Source of the DNA: Bacteroidales bacterium
Lineage (GTDB): Bacteria; Bacteroidota; Bacteroidia; Bacteroidales; UBA12170
Direction: 5' to 3'
DNA length: 40,022 nt
NCBI GenBank assembly: GCA_029938465.1
Contig: JAOZUW010000006.1
Coordinates: 1-40,022, forward strand
Below are positions 9,869-20,012 of the stretch, piece after piece. The stretch's first letter is position 1, and the number at the start of each line of letters is the position of its first letter. The position numbers and the translations under genes are program-made. The notes under the pieces were generated by a model. It did no database searches, had not been told where the DNA came from, and saw only the letters and a list, made by a program, of their open reading frames with translations.

Positions 9869-12118
9869 ATGAAACACATCATTGTTCTTTTATCCCTATT
9901 TGCCAGTTTACAACTTTATGCACAAAATCAAATTTCCGGAATAATTACTGACAAAAATGCCCAAACTCCACTTTTTGGAGTTCAAGTCTATATTCCTGCT
10001 CTTCAAAAAGGTTGCTTAAGTGACATGGATGGATATTACATAATTGAAAATATACCTAATGGGACTTTTTCTATCCAGTTTTCCTATTTGGGCTATCGAA
10101 CTAATATTAAGAAGATTACTGCCTTTTCTAGTGATGAAAACCTAGATATTAATTTACAAGAAACTTATATCTTATCAGAAGAGATTGTAGTATCTGCTGG
10201 AGCTTACAGTTCTCAACATGAAAATGCTATTAAAATAGAAAGTATTAGTGTAGAAGCTTTGCAGCATGAAACAGGATTAAGTCTAATTGAGAACTTAAGT
10301 CATATCCCCGGAATAAGTATGATAAGCAAAGGCAAAGGTGTGGTTAGCCCAGTAATTCGTGGTCTTTCAACTAGTAATATTATTATGCTCAATAATGGAG
10401 TGCGGCTAGAGAACTTTCAGTTCTCTGTAAATCATCCTTATATGATTGATGAAGCTGGCATTTCAAAAGTTGAAGTTATAAAAGGTCCGGCCTCCCTACT
10501 CTATGGTTCTAATGCTATAGGTGGAGTTATCAATGTTATTCCTGAACGACCTGCTGCAGCTGAAAGCATAATTGGTGATGCTTATATGAAATACTTTTCT
10601 AATACCGAGGGTATTCAAGCAAATATAGGCATTAAAGGAAGTGGGAATAATATATTTTGGGGTATTAGAGCTTCACAAAAAAGCCATAAAGATTATAAGC
10701 AAGCCAATGGTGAAACTGTTCCTAATTCGCGTTTTAACCAGAAAGATGCTCATTTATTTACGGGTTGGCACAAAAATATAACTTCTTTCAAACTATTTTA
10801 TAGTTATGATGAAATGCAACTGGGGTTAGTTATTCCACAAGCTATTAAAACGGTGGAAGAAAATAGTAGAGAAAATAAAAATTGGTATCAAGACTTACAC
10901 AATCATATTTTGATATCAAAAAATCAACTCTTTTTAAATACTTGGGAAATTGAAGCTAATTTTAGTTATCAAAATAACCATCGCTTATTAAAAACATCTC
11001 CTGAAAATGAGCATTTTATATCAACTGATATGCTTTTACAAACCCTAAACAATGAGCTAAAAGGTCATTGGGATATAAGCAAAAATAAAAAATTTATTGT
11101 GGGTTATCAAGGAATGTATCAAATGAATAAAAATGGATTAGCACCACAGCATATTTTGCCAAATTACACACAAAGAGATCATAGTTTATTAGCTTTATAT
11201 CAGTTTTCTATTCAAGATAAAACACATTTGCAAATTGGATTACGATATGATTTACGACGACTTTTGATTCCTGAGCAAAAATCATCAGGCCTGGAAAATG
11301 ATCAGAATATATTGCCATCACTTGATAAGCAATATCAAAATCTATCAGCTTCAGCTGGATTAACTCATGAAATAAACCAACAACTACTATTGCGTTTTAA
11401 TTTAGCTACAGCTTATCGTATTCCAAATGTTGCAGAGCTCACTCAAGATGGTTTTCATGCCAATAGGTACGAAATAGGCAATAGAGATTTATTAGCACAA
11501 AGAAATTATGAAATTGATTTCAGCACCCATTATCATATTCAGGCACTAAGTTTTGATCTGGCTATTTTCTATAACAGAATACAGAATTATATTTACCTCT
11601 CTCCCACTGTCGACACCACTGAACAGGGAATTAAGATTTATAGATATAACCAAAATCATGCATTTATTTATGGTCTTGAATCTTCTATTGAGTATGTTCC
11701 ATTTAGATGGTTTAATGTGAAAACAAGCTATAGTTATTTATTGGCTAAACAAGATAATGATCAGTATTTACCATTTATTCCGCAAAATAAATGGCAACTA
11801 AGTTTTAAAACAACCAAAGAGAAAATGGGGTTATTTGATCATTTTTTCTTTGAAATAAAAAATGAAATTGTTTTTAAACAAAATCATGCTTCAATTTTTG
11901 AAACAAAAACCGAAGGTTATTATTTATTGCATATTTCTATTGGAAGCACTTTTAAAATAAAGAAACAAAATCTTATATGGCAAATTTCTGTACATAATGC
12001 TCTAAATGAGGAATATATTGATCATTTATCAACATTAAAACCTTTGGGATATAATAATATGGGGCGACAGTTTTCTTTTTCATTAAAAATACCCTTTTCC
12101 ATAAAAAGTAAATTATAG
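9869..12118 (+). CDS. TonB-dependent receptor, carboxypeptidase-regulatory-like N-terminus; metal (ZnuD-like) receptor suspected
   Basis: Signal peptide, CarboxypepD_reg-like domain, plug domain (GKGVVSPVIRGLSTSNIIMLNNGVRLENFQ...VEVIKGPASLLYGSNAIGGVINV), C-terminal beta-barrel. Start at ATG 9869, not the TTG at 9860. Confidence 0.9.
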   Translation: MKHIIVLLSLFASLQLYAQNQISGIITDKNAQTPLFGVQVYIPALQKGCLSDMDGYYIIENIPNGTFSIQFSYLGYRTNIKKITAFSSDENLDINLQETYILSEEIVVSAGAYSSQHENAIKIESISVEALQHETGLSLIENLSHIPGISMISKGKGVVSPVIRGLSTSNIIMLNNGVRLENFQFSVNHPYMIDEAGISKVEVIKGPASLLYGSNAIGGVINVIPERPAAAESIIGDAYMKYFSNTEGIQANIGIKGSGNNIFWGIRASQKSHKDYKQANGETVPNSRFNQKDAHLFTGWHKNITSFKLFYSYDEMQLGLVIPQAIKTVEENSRENKNWYQDLHNHILISKNQLFLNTWEIEANFSYQNNHRLLKTSPENEHFISTDMLLQTLNNELKGHWDISKNKKFIVGYQGMYQMNKNGLAPQHILPNYTQRDHSLLALYQFSIQDKTHLQIGLRYDLRRLLIPEQKSSGLENDQNILPSLDKQYQNLSASAGLTHEINQQLLLRFNLATAYRIPNVAELTQDGFHANRYEIGNRDLLAQRNYEIDFSTHYHIQALSFDLAIFYNRIQNYIYLSPTVDTTEQGIKIYRYNQNHAFIYGLESSIEYVPFRWFNVKTSYSYLLAKQDNDQYLPFIPQNKWQLSFKTTKEKMGLFDHFFFEIKNEIVFKQNHASIFETKTEGYYLLHISIGSTFKIKKQNLIWQISVHNALNEEYIDHLSTLKPLGYNNMGRQFSFSLKIPFSIKSKL

Positions 12119-12177
12119 AATTAGTCATTTAAATTGCACTATTTTTATAATTTTGCAACATAAATCGGGCAAGAAAT

Positions 12178-14589
12178 ATGAGACCACAATTTTTATTTAT
12201 AATAAGCCTTTTGTTATTCTTCTCCAGTTTAGTTACTGCTCAACAACTAAAAATATTTGATGAAGAAACTGGAGTGCCTTTAGGATTGGTGAGTATTATC
12301 TCACCTGATCTTAACGAATCGGTTATTACCAATAATCAAGGTATTGCTGATATTACTTCCATAAATATTTCTGAAGTTTTTAAAATACAACTTATTGGTT
12401 ATAACGAATTATCACTTAGCTATACTGATCTCAAAAAGCACAATTTTATTATTGGCTTATCACCAAAAGACTATTTATTAAATCAAGTTGTAGTTTCTGC
12501 GCAACGGTGGTCTACCGAAAAAGCACAGCTTCCATCAAAAGTTACTAGTATTACTAGTGAGCAAATTGAGATTGAAAATCCTCAAACGACTGCTGATTTA
12601 TTAAATACTTCTGGTGAAGTTTTTATTCAAAAAAGCCAAATGGGTGGAGGAAGCCCTATGATTAGGGGATTTTCAGCTAATAGGTTATTAATCTCAGTAG
12701 ATGGTGTTCGTATGAATACAGCTATTTTTCGTGGAGGGAATTTGCAAAATGTTATTTCGTTAGATCCCTTTGCTATTAGTAATACTGAAATTCTTTTTGG
12801 ACCAGGTTCTGTTATCTATGGTAGCGATGCTATTGGCGGTGTTATAAGTTTTTTCACTTGGAAACCAGAACTGTCTAATACTAAAAAGATGAAAATTAAT
12901 GGGGAACTTGATTTTCGTTACTCTTCAGCTAATCGTGAGAAAACAGGACACTTTCATTTAAATGTAGGTTGGGAGAAATGGGCATTACTAAGTAGTTTTT
13001 CACATTTTAATTACGATGATTTAAAAATGGGTTCATATGGTCCTGATGATTATTTACGAGATTTTTATGTGATTACTGAAAGAAATAAGGATAGCATGGT
13101 ATCTAATCCTGATCAGCGTATACAAAAACCAACAGGGTATTCTCAAAATAATTTTATGCAAAAGTTATTGTTTAAACCTAATAAGAATTGGGATTTTGAG
13201 TATGCCTTTCATTATTCGGCCACAACTGATGTTCCTCGTTACGATCGTTTAATCAGAACAAAAGATGGGTTACCAAAATATGCCGAATGGAATTATGGTC
13301 CGCAAATATGGATGATGAATTTATTGAGTATCAATCATCAGAAAAAAACTAAGATCTATGATAATATTAGTATCAAAGGAGCATATCAACATTTTGAAGA
13401 AAGTAGAAATGATAGAAATTTCAATGACAGTATTCGGAGAAAGACCAAAGAAAAAGTAGAGGCCTATTCTTTTAATGCAGATTTCAAGAAGGATATTCAA
13501 CAAAATAATCAACTTTTTTATGGTTTTGAATGGATTTGGAATACTGTAAATAGTCAAGGAGCAACAGAAAATATTATCGCTAAAAGTAGCACTCTAGGGC
13601 CTTCTCGTTATCCCAATTCCAATTGGTCTTCCTATGCATTGTATTTAAGCTATAATATGCATATTAATGAACAATTATTGATTTCAGGAGGCACAAGGTA
13701 TAGCCGTTATATTATTAATTCACAGTTTGATACGCAGTTCTATCCTTTTCCATTTACCGAAGCAAATATTAATCATGGTGCTTTAGTTGGGAATTTAGGT
13801 ATAAATTATCAGCCTGGTAATAATTTAGTGTTAAGTGGAAATATTAGCACTGGATTCAGGGCTCCTAATGTTGATGATATGGGAAAAGTTTTTGATTCAG
13901 AACCTGGAGCTGTTGTTGTTCCCAATCCTGATCTTCAAATAGAGTATATCTATAATGCAGAAATTGGCATTAGTAAAAGCTTTGATGCAAAAGTTAGTAT
14001 TGATGCTCGTGCTTATTATTCCATATTAGAGGGTGCTATGGTTAGGCGTGATTTTTCAGTAAATGGCCAAGACAGCATGATGTATAATGGTGAACTAAGC
14101 AAAATACAAGCTATACAAAATGCTGCACAAGCACGTATTTGGGGTTTTTCTTTTGGTCTGGAGGCACAACTGTTAGAACGCCTTCTATTGAGCTCTCGGT
14201 TTAATTATCAAAAAGGAGTAGATGAAATGCCGGATGGATCAACTAGCCCTAGCCGACATGTTGCTCCAATGTTTGGCCTTACACGATTATCTTATACTCA
14301 AGAAAAATGGACTGTAAATCTATACGCTCAATATAGTGGACAAATAAGCTATGAATCACTAGCTGATAGCGAAAAGTCGAAAACATATTTATATGCTAAA
14401 GATAAGAATGGCAATCCCTACTCCCCTGCCTGGTACACTATTAACCTAAAATTACAATATAAAATTAATCATATGTTACACCTTTCAGCAGGATTAGAGA
14501 ATATCAGTGATCAACGATATCGTACCTATAGCTCAGGAATAGCTGCCGCTGGACGAAATCTCATCTTCTCCTTGAAGCTTATGTTTTAA
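12178..14589 (+). CDS. TonB-dependent receptor of the haem/haemoglobin receptor type
   Basis: Plug domain GGGSPMIRGFSANRLLISVDGVRMNTAIFRGGNLQNVISLDPFAISNTEILFGPGSVIYGSDAIGGVISFF and terminal FSLKLMF. Confidence 0.9.
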   Translation: MRPQFLFIISLLLFFSSLVTAQQLKIFDEETGVPLGLVSIISPDLNESVITNNQGIADITSINISEVFKIQLIGYNELSLSYTDLKKHNFIIGLSPKDYLLNQVVVSAQRWSTEKAQLPSKVTSITSEQIEIENPQTTADLLNTSGEVFIQKSQMGGGSPMIRGFSANRLLISVDGVRMNTAIFRGGNLQNVISLDPFAISNTEILFGPGSVIYGSDAIGGVISFFTWKPELSNTKKMKINGELDFRYSSANREKTGHFHLNVGWEKWALLSSFSHFNYDDLKMGSYGPDDYLRDFYVITERNKDSMVSNPDQRIQKPTGYSQNNFMQKLLFKPNKNWDFEYAFHYSATTDVPRYDRLIRTKDGLPKYAEWNYGPQIWMMNLLSINHQKKTKIYDNISIKGAYQHFEESRNDRNFNDSIRRKTKEKVEAYSFNADFKKDIQQNNQLFYGFEWIWNTVNSQGATENIIAKSSTLGPSRYPNSNWSSYALYLSYNMHINEQLLISGGTRYSRYIINSQFDTQFYPFPFTEANINHGALVGNLGINYQPGNNLVLSGNISTGFRAPNVDDMGKVFDSEPGAVVVPNPDLQIEYIYNAEIGISKSFDAKVSIDARAYYSILEGAMVRRDFSVNGQDSMMYNGELSKIQAIQNAAQARIWGFSFGLEAQLLERLLLSSRFNYQKGVDEMPDGSTSPSRHVAPMFGLTRLSYTQEKWTVNLYAQYSGQISYESLADSEKSKTYLYAKDKNGNPYSPAWYTINLKLQYKINHMLHLSAGLENISDQRYRTYSSGIAAAGRNLIFSLKLMF

Positions 14590-14594
14590 GGGTA

Positions 14595-14634
14595 AATAAA
14601 AAGCCACAAATAATAATAATAATATTTGTGGCTT
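14595..14634 (-). terminator. Terminator of the bTHX/H1-like gene (hairpin shared with the convergent TonB receptor gene)
   Basis: Perfect 12-bp stem AAGCCACAAATA (14601-14612) / TATTTGTGGCTT (14623-14634), T-run on the minus strand. Confidence 0.75.
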
Positions 14635-14655
14635 GATAATCTATTTTAGAATATA

Positions 14656-14994
14656 CTATTCTTTATCTTCTTTCTTCTCAGTCTTTTTAGTAGTCGCTTT
14701 CTTAGTCACCTTTTTTTCTGCAGTTTTAGTTGTTTTTTTTGCAGTAGGTTTTTTCTCAGTAGTCTTTTTTGTAGTGGTTTTTTTTGCTACAGTTTTTTTT
14801 GCAGCCGCTTTTTTAACTGGTTTTTCAGGAGTAACTACTTCTGTTTCTTTTGGTTTATCTTCTTTCTTAGTTGGTTTTTTCTTTGGTTTGGTAGCAGGTG
14901 CAATATACTTTGCAGCTTTTTTTCTTGGTCTGTTTACACCATAAGATCCTGCACTAATTTTGCCTCTTTTTGTTTTCTTATCTCCTTTACCCAT
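14656..14994 (-). CDS. bTHX (30S ribosomal protein THX)-like N-terminus with long Lys/Thr/Ala histone-H1-like tail
   Basis: MGKGDKKTKRGKISAGSYGVNRPRKK closely resembles Thermus Thx ([26 protein letters not shown], recalled); remainder is AAAKKTVAKKTTTKKTTEKKPTAKKTTKTAEKKVTKKATTKK. Confidence 0.85.
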   Translation of the reverse strand: MGKGDKKTKRGKISAGSYGVNRPRKKAAKYIAPATKPKKKPTKKEDKPKETEVVTPEKPVKKAAAKKTVAKKTTTKKTTEKKPTAKKTTKTAEKKVTKKATTKKTEKKEDKE

Positions 14995-15127
14995 TTTGAT
15001 TTGTTTTAGTTATATAAACGGATGGTAAAAATAGGAAAAATACTCGAGTTAAACAAATAAAAATCAAAGTATTGAAAGCATAATAACTTTAAGCAATACG
15101 TATTAATGTGAATAAAAACAGCTGCTT

Positions 15128-15805
15128 TTATATACCTAAAATTTTCCTTTCAATTTCGTTGGAGCTTTTAACTACAGATTTTGCCCAAGAAAGTAGTATT
15201 TCATTTTGTTCACTATCACTTAATTGCCAATCATTTTCATTACTATTCCTCATCTTTTCACTTAAGAAATGCATGCATAAGGCTGCAGAAACACTAATAT
15301 TAAAACTTTCGGTAAAGCCATACATCGGTATTTTCATATGAATATCGGCATTTTCAATCGCATAAGTAGATAAGCCTTGCATTTCTGTCCCAAAAACTAG
15401 AGCTGTTTTTTTGGAAATGTCTAATTCATTCAAACTTACATCATTGAGATGAGGTGTAGTTGCTACAATTTGATAACCTTTTTTACGAAGATTTTCATAA
15501 GCTACCTGAGTATTATTTTTCTCAGAATTGTATTTATACAGGCTTAACCATTTACTACTCCCTAGAGATACCTGTGGGTTTAGGGTATATTCATTTCGGT
15601 TCTCAATAATATGTACATCCTGTATACCAAAACAATCAGCCGAACGTAAAACAGCACTAGCATTCTGTGATTGAAAGATATCTTCCATCACAACTGTGAG
15701 ATGACGGCTTCGATTTTTTATTATTTGAGAAAATAAGTCCTTTTTGTGTACACTTACCATTTCTAGAAGTTTACTTAAAAGCTGTTGATGCTTGGTATCT
15801 CTCAA
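15128..15805 (-). CDS. trmH: TrmH-family tRNA (guanosine-2'-O)-methyltransferase (SpoU superfamily)
   Basis: RHLTVVMEDIFQSQNASAVLRSADCFGIQDVHIIE, ALVFGTEMQGLS, IPMYGFTESFNISVSAALCMH (knotted SPOUT motifs). TTG start. Confidence 0.88.
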   Translation of the reverse strand: MRDTKHQQLLSKLLEMVSVHKKDLFSQIIKNRSRHLTVVMEDIFQSQNASAVLRSADCFGIQDVHIIENRNEYTLNPQVSLGSSKWLSLYKYNSEKNNTQVAYENLRKKGYQIVATTPHLNDVSLNELDISKKTALVFGTEMQGLSTYAIENADIHMKIPMYGFTESFNISVSAALCMHFLSEKMRNSNENDWQLSDSEQNEILLSWAKSVVKSSNEIERKILGI

Positions 15806-15806
15806 C

Positions 15807-18401
15807 TTACAATTTCTTTTTTGGATATATATGGAACCACCAGTCGGGTTGTTTTTTTAGATTCTTATCAAACCAAGCCAAAATTGTTTCTTGCCACATA
15901 ATTCGTTTATTATAGTCAACAATATGATGATTTTGATTATCTATTTCTATCAATTCCACATCTTTATTTAAAAGTTTAAGAGCAGTGTAGAACTGTCGAC
16001 TCTCGCCTGGTGGTACATTTGTATCACTTTTACCGTGTAATAATAAAATTGGTGTATTCACTTTATCTGCATTAAAAAGTGGGCTTTGATCAACATATAA
16101 ATCCTTATTATTCCAAGGGAAACTATTAGCAGATGCAACCTGGCTATACAAATAACCCCAATGCCCTTCGCCCCAATAACTACTAATAGAGCTTATACCA
16201 GCATGAGAAATAGCTGCACTAAAAAAATCGGATTGAGTAATTAAATACATAGTCATAAAACCACCATAACTAGCACCCATGCATCCTACTTTGGTAGAAT
16301 CTATATATGTGTATGTCTGACAAAGTTCTCTTGTACCTTGTAAAATCTCTTCAGCAACAGTTTTCCCCCAGTTATTAATATGTTCAGCTGAAAAATCTTG
16401 ACCATATCCAGTAGCTCCACTTGGTTGTAAAACGTATACTAAGTAACCTTTAGCCGCAAATAAATTTTTAGGATACCTCCCTCTAAAGCTTCTTTCTGTA
16501 GGGCTTGTTCCTCCATAATAATATACTATCATTGGATATTTTTTAGTGGGATCAAAGTTTGGTGGATAATACAATCTACCTTCAATAGTTATATCCTTTT
16601 TATTGGTGAAATTCCAATCTTCTGTGCTACCAAATTCAACATCTTCAAAAAACTTCTCTTCAGGATAGTCCAACTGAACAATTTCGCCAGTAGTAATATT
16701 CTTCATATAAGCCTTTTTTGGTGTTGAGATGGATGAGCCATAAAATACAATTAATGGTTTTTTTGTGGAAAAATCAATGGAATTTACTACATCCATATCT
16801 AGATTTAATGATTTGTATTCATTGCTATTAATAGAATATTGATAAACACCTACATAAGTACGTTCTGCAACAGAAAAATAAATATGATTAGCATCACTAT
16901 TATTCCAAACGGCTCTATTTATTGAAGGGCTAAAGGATTTTGAAATAGCTTGAACACTACCATCCTTTAGTGTATATATATAGGCTTGTCCATCATAGTC
17001 GTTAGGAATTTCAGAAGTCGTTAAATTGATTCCCTGTTTACCAAAGAAAGAAGGTCCGGACAATACCAATAATTGTTTGCTATCAGGTGAATAATGTACA
17101 TTTGAGGCCCCAAACTTGTTCCAAATGGTATCAGTTTTTTTAGTTTTCTTATCATATTGAATAAGTATCTGCTTGGTATATGGTCGCTCTGTTTGATCAA
17201 AAATTCGCTGAGAAAACAATATAAACCTACCATTATAGCTGATATCTTCTAATTGATTTGACAAATATCCATGGGTAATTGGTGTTTTAATACCAGACAG
17301 AATATCTAGCATATATAGATTTACACGATTTCGATACCAAGGCCAATGATCTTCTATACTTTCTAATTTATTAAGTCCAGAGGAACTCTTTTTAGCCTTT
17401 TCCTGGCAGATTAATATGATATACTCCCCACTAGGAGCCCATTCATACCCTGTAATATCACCGAGATCGGTGGCCAAAGGAAATCGACGACCATTATCCA
17501 TATTATATTCCCATAACCATGTTTTTTCTCCTACTTTAGTTAAATAAGTTAAAACATTACCATGAGGTGCCCATTTTATATTATAGGCATTTGATCCGTG
17601 ATATAACTGCATGGTTAAATGGTCAGCAATAGCTCGAACATCAGTTATAACATGCGATTTACCCTCTTTGTTTGTCATTTTATAGGTTACAAAGTAATAT
17701 TCACCAGCAGCAGATATTTTTGTGGTCTGTATATCTACACCATTCATCAGATGGTTAATATCCATATATGAATATGAATCTAAACTAGGAGTTAATTTTA
17801 CCCTATTTAAATCATTCTTAACATCAATACTACAAGACAAACTCCAAATATTACTTTCTTTCTTGCTATAAAGTGTTTTAATTAATATAACATGGTTATT
17901 GGCTGACAACTGACAATTAAAGCTCAATTTCTTCTCTTCCCCTTGTTTTTCCCAAGTATATTTTCCTTCCTTTTTGTCTCCATCGATATAAACTTCTAAC
18001 ATTTGTCCACTAGTAAATTCAAAATCAAGGTTTGCCCACTCATTATTTTGCAAATAGAATGCAACAAATGCCATCTGATAATCAGAATCATATGCCTTAA
18101 TATGGATAGATTGATTATCCCTTACTGATGCATTTCGCCATTTTAATAAACCTAAGTCGGTCCACTCTAATCTATCTCCTTTTTGTGGTCGGAAATCATA
18201 ATTTTGCATATATGGAAACCTAATGAGGTCTTTATCAGTAAATAAATCACCATTTACATTTTCCACATCAGCAAATGTAGGTTTAAAAATATCAACCGAT
18301 TCAGTTGCTAAAAATTCTCCAACAATTAGATTATCAGATTGTTGCGCATTTACTTGAAAAAAAATAAGTCCTAGAATAAATAATGATAAAAATTTCTTCA
18401 T
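15807..18401 (-). CDS. S9-family prolyl oligopeptidase / DPP-type peptidase, secreted
   Basis: Signal peptide, beta-propeller region, catalytic GASYGGFMT, LLLHGKSDTNVPP and NQNHH motifs. Confidence 0.92.
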   Translation of the reverse strand: MKKFLSLFILGLIFFQVNAQQSDNLIVGEFLATESVDIFKPTFADVENVNGDLFTDKDLIRFPYMQNYDFRPQKGDRLEWTDLGLLKWRNASVRDNQSIHIKAYDSDYQMAFVAFYLQNNEWANLDFEFTSGQMLEVYIDGDKKEGKYTWEKQGEEKKLSFNCQLSANNHVILIKTLYSKKESNIWSLSCSIDVKNDLNRVKLTPSLDSYSYMDINHLMNGVDIQTTKISAAGEYYFVTYKMTNKEGKSHVITDVRAIADHLTMQLYHGSNAYNIKWAPHGNVLTYLTKVGEKTWLWEYNMDNGRRFPLATDLGDITGYEWAPSGEYIILICQEKAKKSSSGLNKLESIEDHWPWYRNRVNLYMLDILSGIKTPITHGYLSNQLEDISYNGRFILFSQRIFDQTERPYTKQILIQYDKKTKKTDTIWNKFGASNVHYSPDSKQLLVLSGPSFFGKQGINLTTSEIPNDYDGQAYIYTLKDGSVQAISKSFSPSINRAVWNNSDANHIYFSVAERTYVGVYQYSINSNEYKSLNLDMDVVNSIDFSTKKPLIVFYGSSISTPKKAYMKNITTGEIVQLDYPEEKFFEDVEFGSTEDWNFTNKKDITIEGRLYYPPNFDPTKKYPMIVYYYGGTSPTERSFRGRYPKNLFAAKGYLVYVLQPSGATGYGQDFSAEHINNWGKTVAEEILQGTRELCQTYTYIDSTKVGCMGASYGGFMTMYLITQSDFFSAAISHAGISSISSYWGEGHWGYLYSQVASANSFPWNNKDLYVDQSPLFNADKVNTPILLLHGKSDTNVPPGESRQFYTALKLLNKDVELIEIDNQNHHIVDYNKRIMWQETILAWFDKNLKKQPDWWFHIYPKKKL

Positions 18402-18566
18402 TTGTTTAAGTATTTTGATTTTAGCCTTATTAAAAATATATCTTCCTTAAAAAAAGAAAGTGTAATGAACTAATAATTCATATCATATTAGTTTGTCAGT
18501 TATTTGGTTCAAATTTAAAAAAAAAAGGGGACTATTGAAAATAAATACAAAATATTTGAATAATAA

Positions 18567-18606
18567 AACAAAGGGTGTTGCGAAATACATCACAACACCC
18601 TTTGTT
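18567..18606 (-). terminator. Strong terminator after the FKBP operon
   Basis: Perfect 14-bp stem AACAAAGGGTGTTG (18567-18580) / CAACACCCTTTGTT (18593-18606). Confidence 0.8.
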
Positions 18607-18631
18607 TACATCTGTAAATACTACCGTTATC

Positions 18632-19999
18632 TTACTCTGCTTTAATTACTTCCAGCAATTCAACATCGAACTTTAAGGGAGCATAAGCATGAATAACACC
18701 ACCACGAGCTTTAGCACCATATGCAATACTAGAAGGAATAATCAAAGTAGCTTTTCCTCCAGCCTTCATCATAGCTATTCCTTCGTCCCAACCTTTGATC
18801 ACCTGACCTTTTCCTATAGTAAACTCAAAAGGTGCATCACGATCATAGCTCGAGTCAAATTTAGTGCCATCAAGTAAAGTACCAAGATACTGAACCTTTA
18901 CCTTATCACCAGCAACAGGTTTTTCTCCTGTACCTTCAGCAGTTTCGATATAGTATAATCCTGTTTCTGTAGGCTTAACCTTTACTTTGTTAATTTCGAT
19001 ATAATTGGCTATCGTTGCGCTTTCTTGTTTTTCCTGCACTTTATTAAGCTTTTCTTGTTCAGCTCTTTTTTTTGCTTTCTCCATTTCTATCACGGCCAAT
19101 TCTTTTTCATGTTCAGCTTTAGTTTTGAAATCATTCAAACGAACCCAATATACTATAGCAGTATAAGGTCCTATTAATCCCTGACGACCTTCTGCTTTAA
19201 AAGCTAATTTACTTGGAACGATCAAAGTTAACTCATCACCCACACGCATACTGTTCAGTCCCTCTGTAAAGCCTTCGCTATCAAATACTTTTCCTTTTTC
19301 ATGATCTACAGCTCTACCAGCTTCTTCCGAATCGTAAAGTTGCTCTCCATTCAACAGAGAAACTTTAAAATCAAAATTAAGCACATCACCATCTTTTGGC
19401 ATTTTTCCTTTTCCATTTTTCTCTTTAATCAAAAATAATCCGCTTTCCTTTGGATCTAGCTCCGGATAGTTTCCACTGAGATAAACAGTTAGATCACTAA
19501 GTTCTTTTGCTTTTAGTACCTCTAATTCAGCTTCTTTTTGAACTTGTAATTCTTCGGCAGTAACAATATCATCAATTTTTACATAAAAATGTAAATCATT
19601 ATTGTCATTAAAAAGTGCTGGAACTTCTCTAGCTCTAGCCGTTTTCAGAAAAAACGAATCTGCCTTAATGATAATATGAGCACTATCTCCTTTGCTTAAA
19701 AGAGCTAAAGCTTCATTGATATCTCCAGCATACTCAGGAGATTTATAAGGCATAGGGAAATAATTTGGATTTTTACTGAAATCATATAACAAACTATCTT
19801 CTGTTCCATAACTCATACCCATAACCCATAGCATACCACTATCTACTTTAATATGTGAGTTACCATCTACACTAGATATAATCTTGTATTCAATCCCTGT
19901 TTTAGTAGATTTAAAACCAGGACGAGCGTTATCACAAGATGCAAAGAAGGCAACAATAGCCACTAGCATCATTACTTGTTGAAAGAATTTGAACTTCAT
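18632..19999 (-). CDS. FKBP-type peptidyl-prolyl isomerase lipoprotein with three FKBP-like units
   Basis: Lipobox AFFASC; degenerate N-terminal unit (YAGDINEALALLSKGDSA), middle unit (FTEGLNSMRVGDELTLIVPSKLAF), canonical C-terminal unit (KVQYLGTLLDGTKFDSSYDRDAPFEFTIGKGQVIKGWDEGIAMMKAGGKATLIIPSSIAYG). Confidence 0.93.
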   Translation of the reverse strand: MKFKFFQQVMMLVAIVAFFASCDNARPGFKSTKTGIEYKIISSVDGNSHIKVDSGMLWVMGMSYGTEDSLLYDFSKNPNYFPMPYKSPEYAGDINEALALLSKGDSAHIIIKADSFFLKTARAREVPALFNDNNDLHFYVKIDDIVTAEELQVQKEAELEVLKAKELSDLTVYLSGNYPELDPKESGLFLIKEKNGKGKMPKDGDVLNFDFKVSLLNGEQLYDSEEAGRAVDHEKGKVFDSEGFTEGLNSMRVGDELTLIVPSKLAFKAEGRQGLIGPYTAIVYWVRLNDFKTKAEHEKELAVIEMEKAKKRAEQEKLNKVQEKQESATIANYIEINKVKVKPTETGLYYIETAEGTGEKPVAGDKVKVQYLGTLLDGTKFDSSYDRDAPFEFTIGKGQVIKGWDEGIAMMKAGGKATLIIPSSIAYGAKARGGVIHAYAPLKFDVELLEVIKAE

Positions 20000-20012
20000 T
20001 TTTTTTAAATAT

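Noticed and set aside
13321-13557. 78-aa minus-strand ORF
   Set aside because: Antisense of the haem-type TonB receptor gene; no domain.
14601-14634. ATA/TAA triplet run as a microsatellite
   Set aside because: It is simply the loop of a 12-bp terminator hairpin.
14633-14944. 103-aa plus-strand ORF of hydrophobic Phe/Val repeats
   Set aside because: Exact antisense of the Lys-rich bTHX/H1-like gene; the Phe/Val pattern is what AAA/AAG/ACT codons give in reverse complement.
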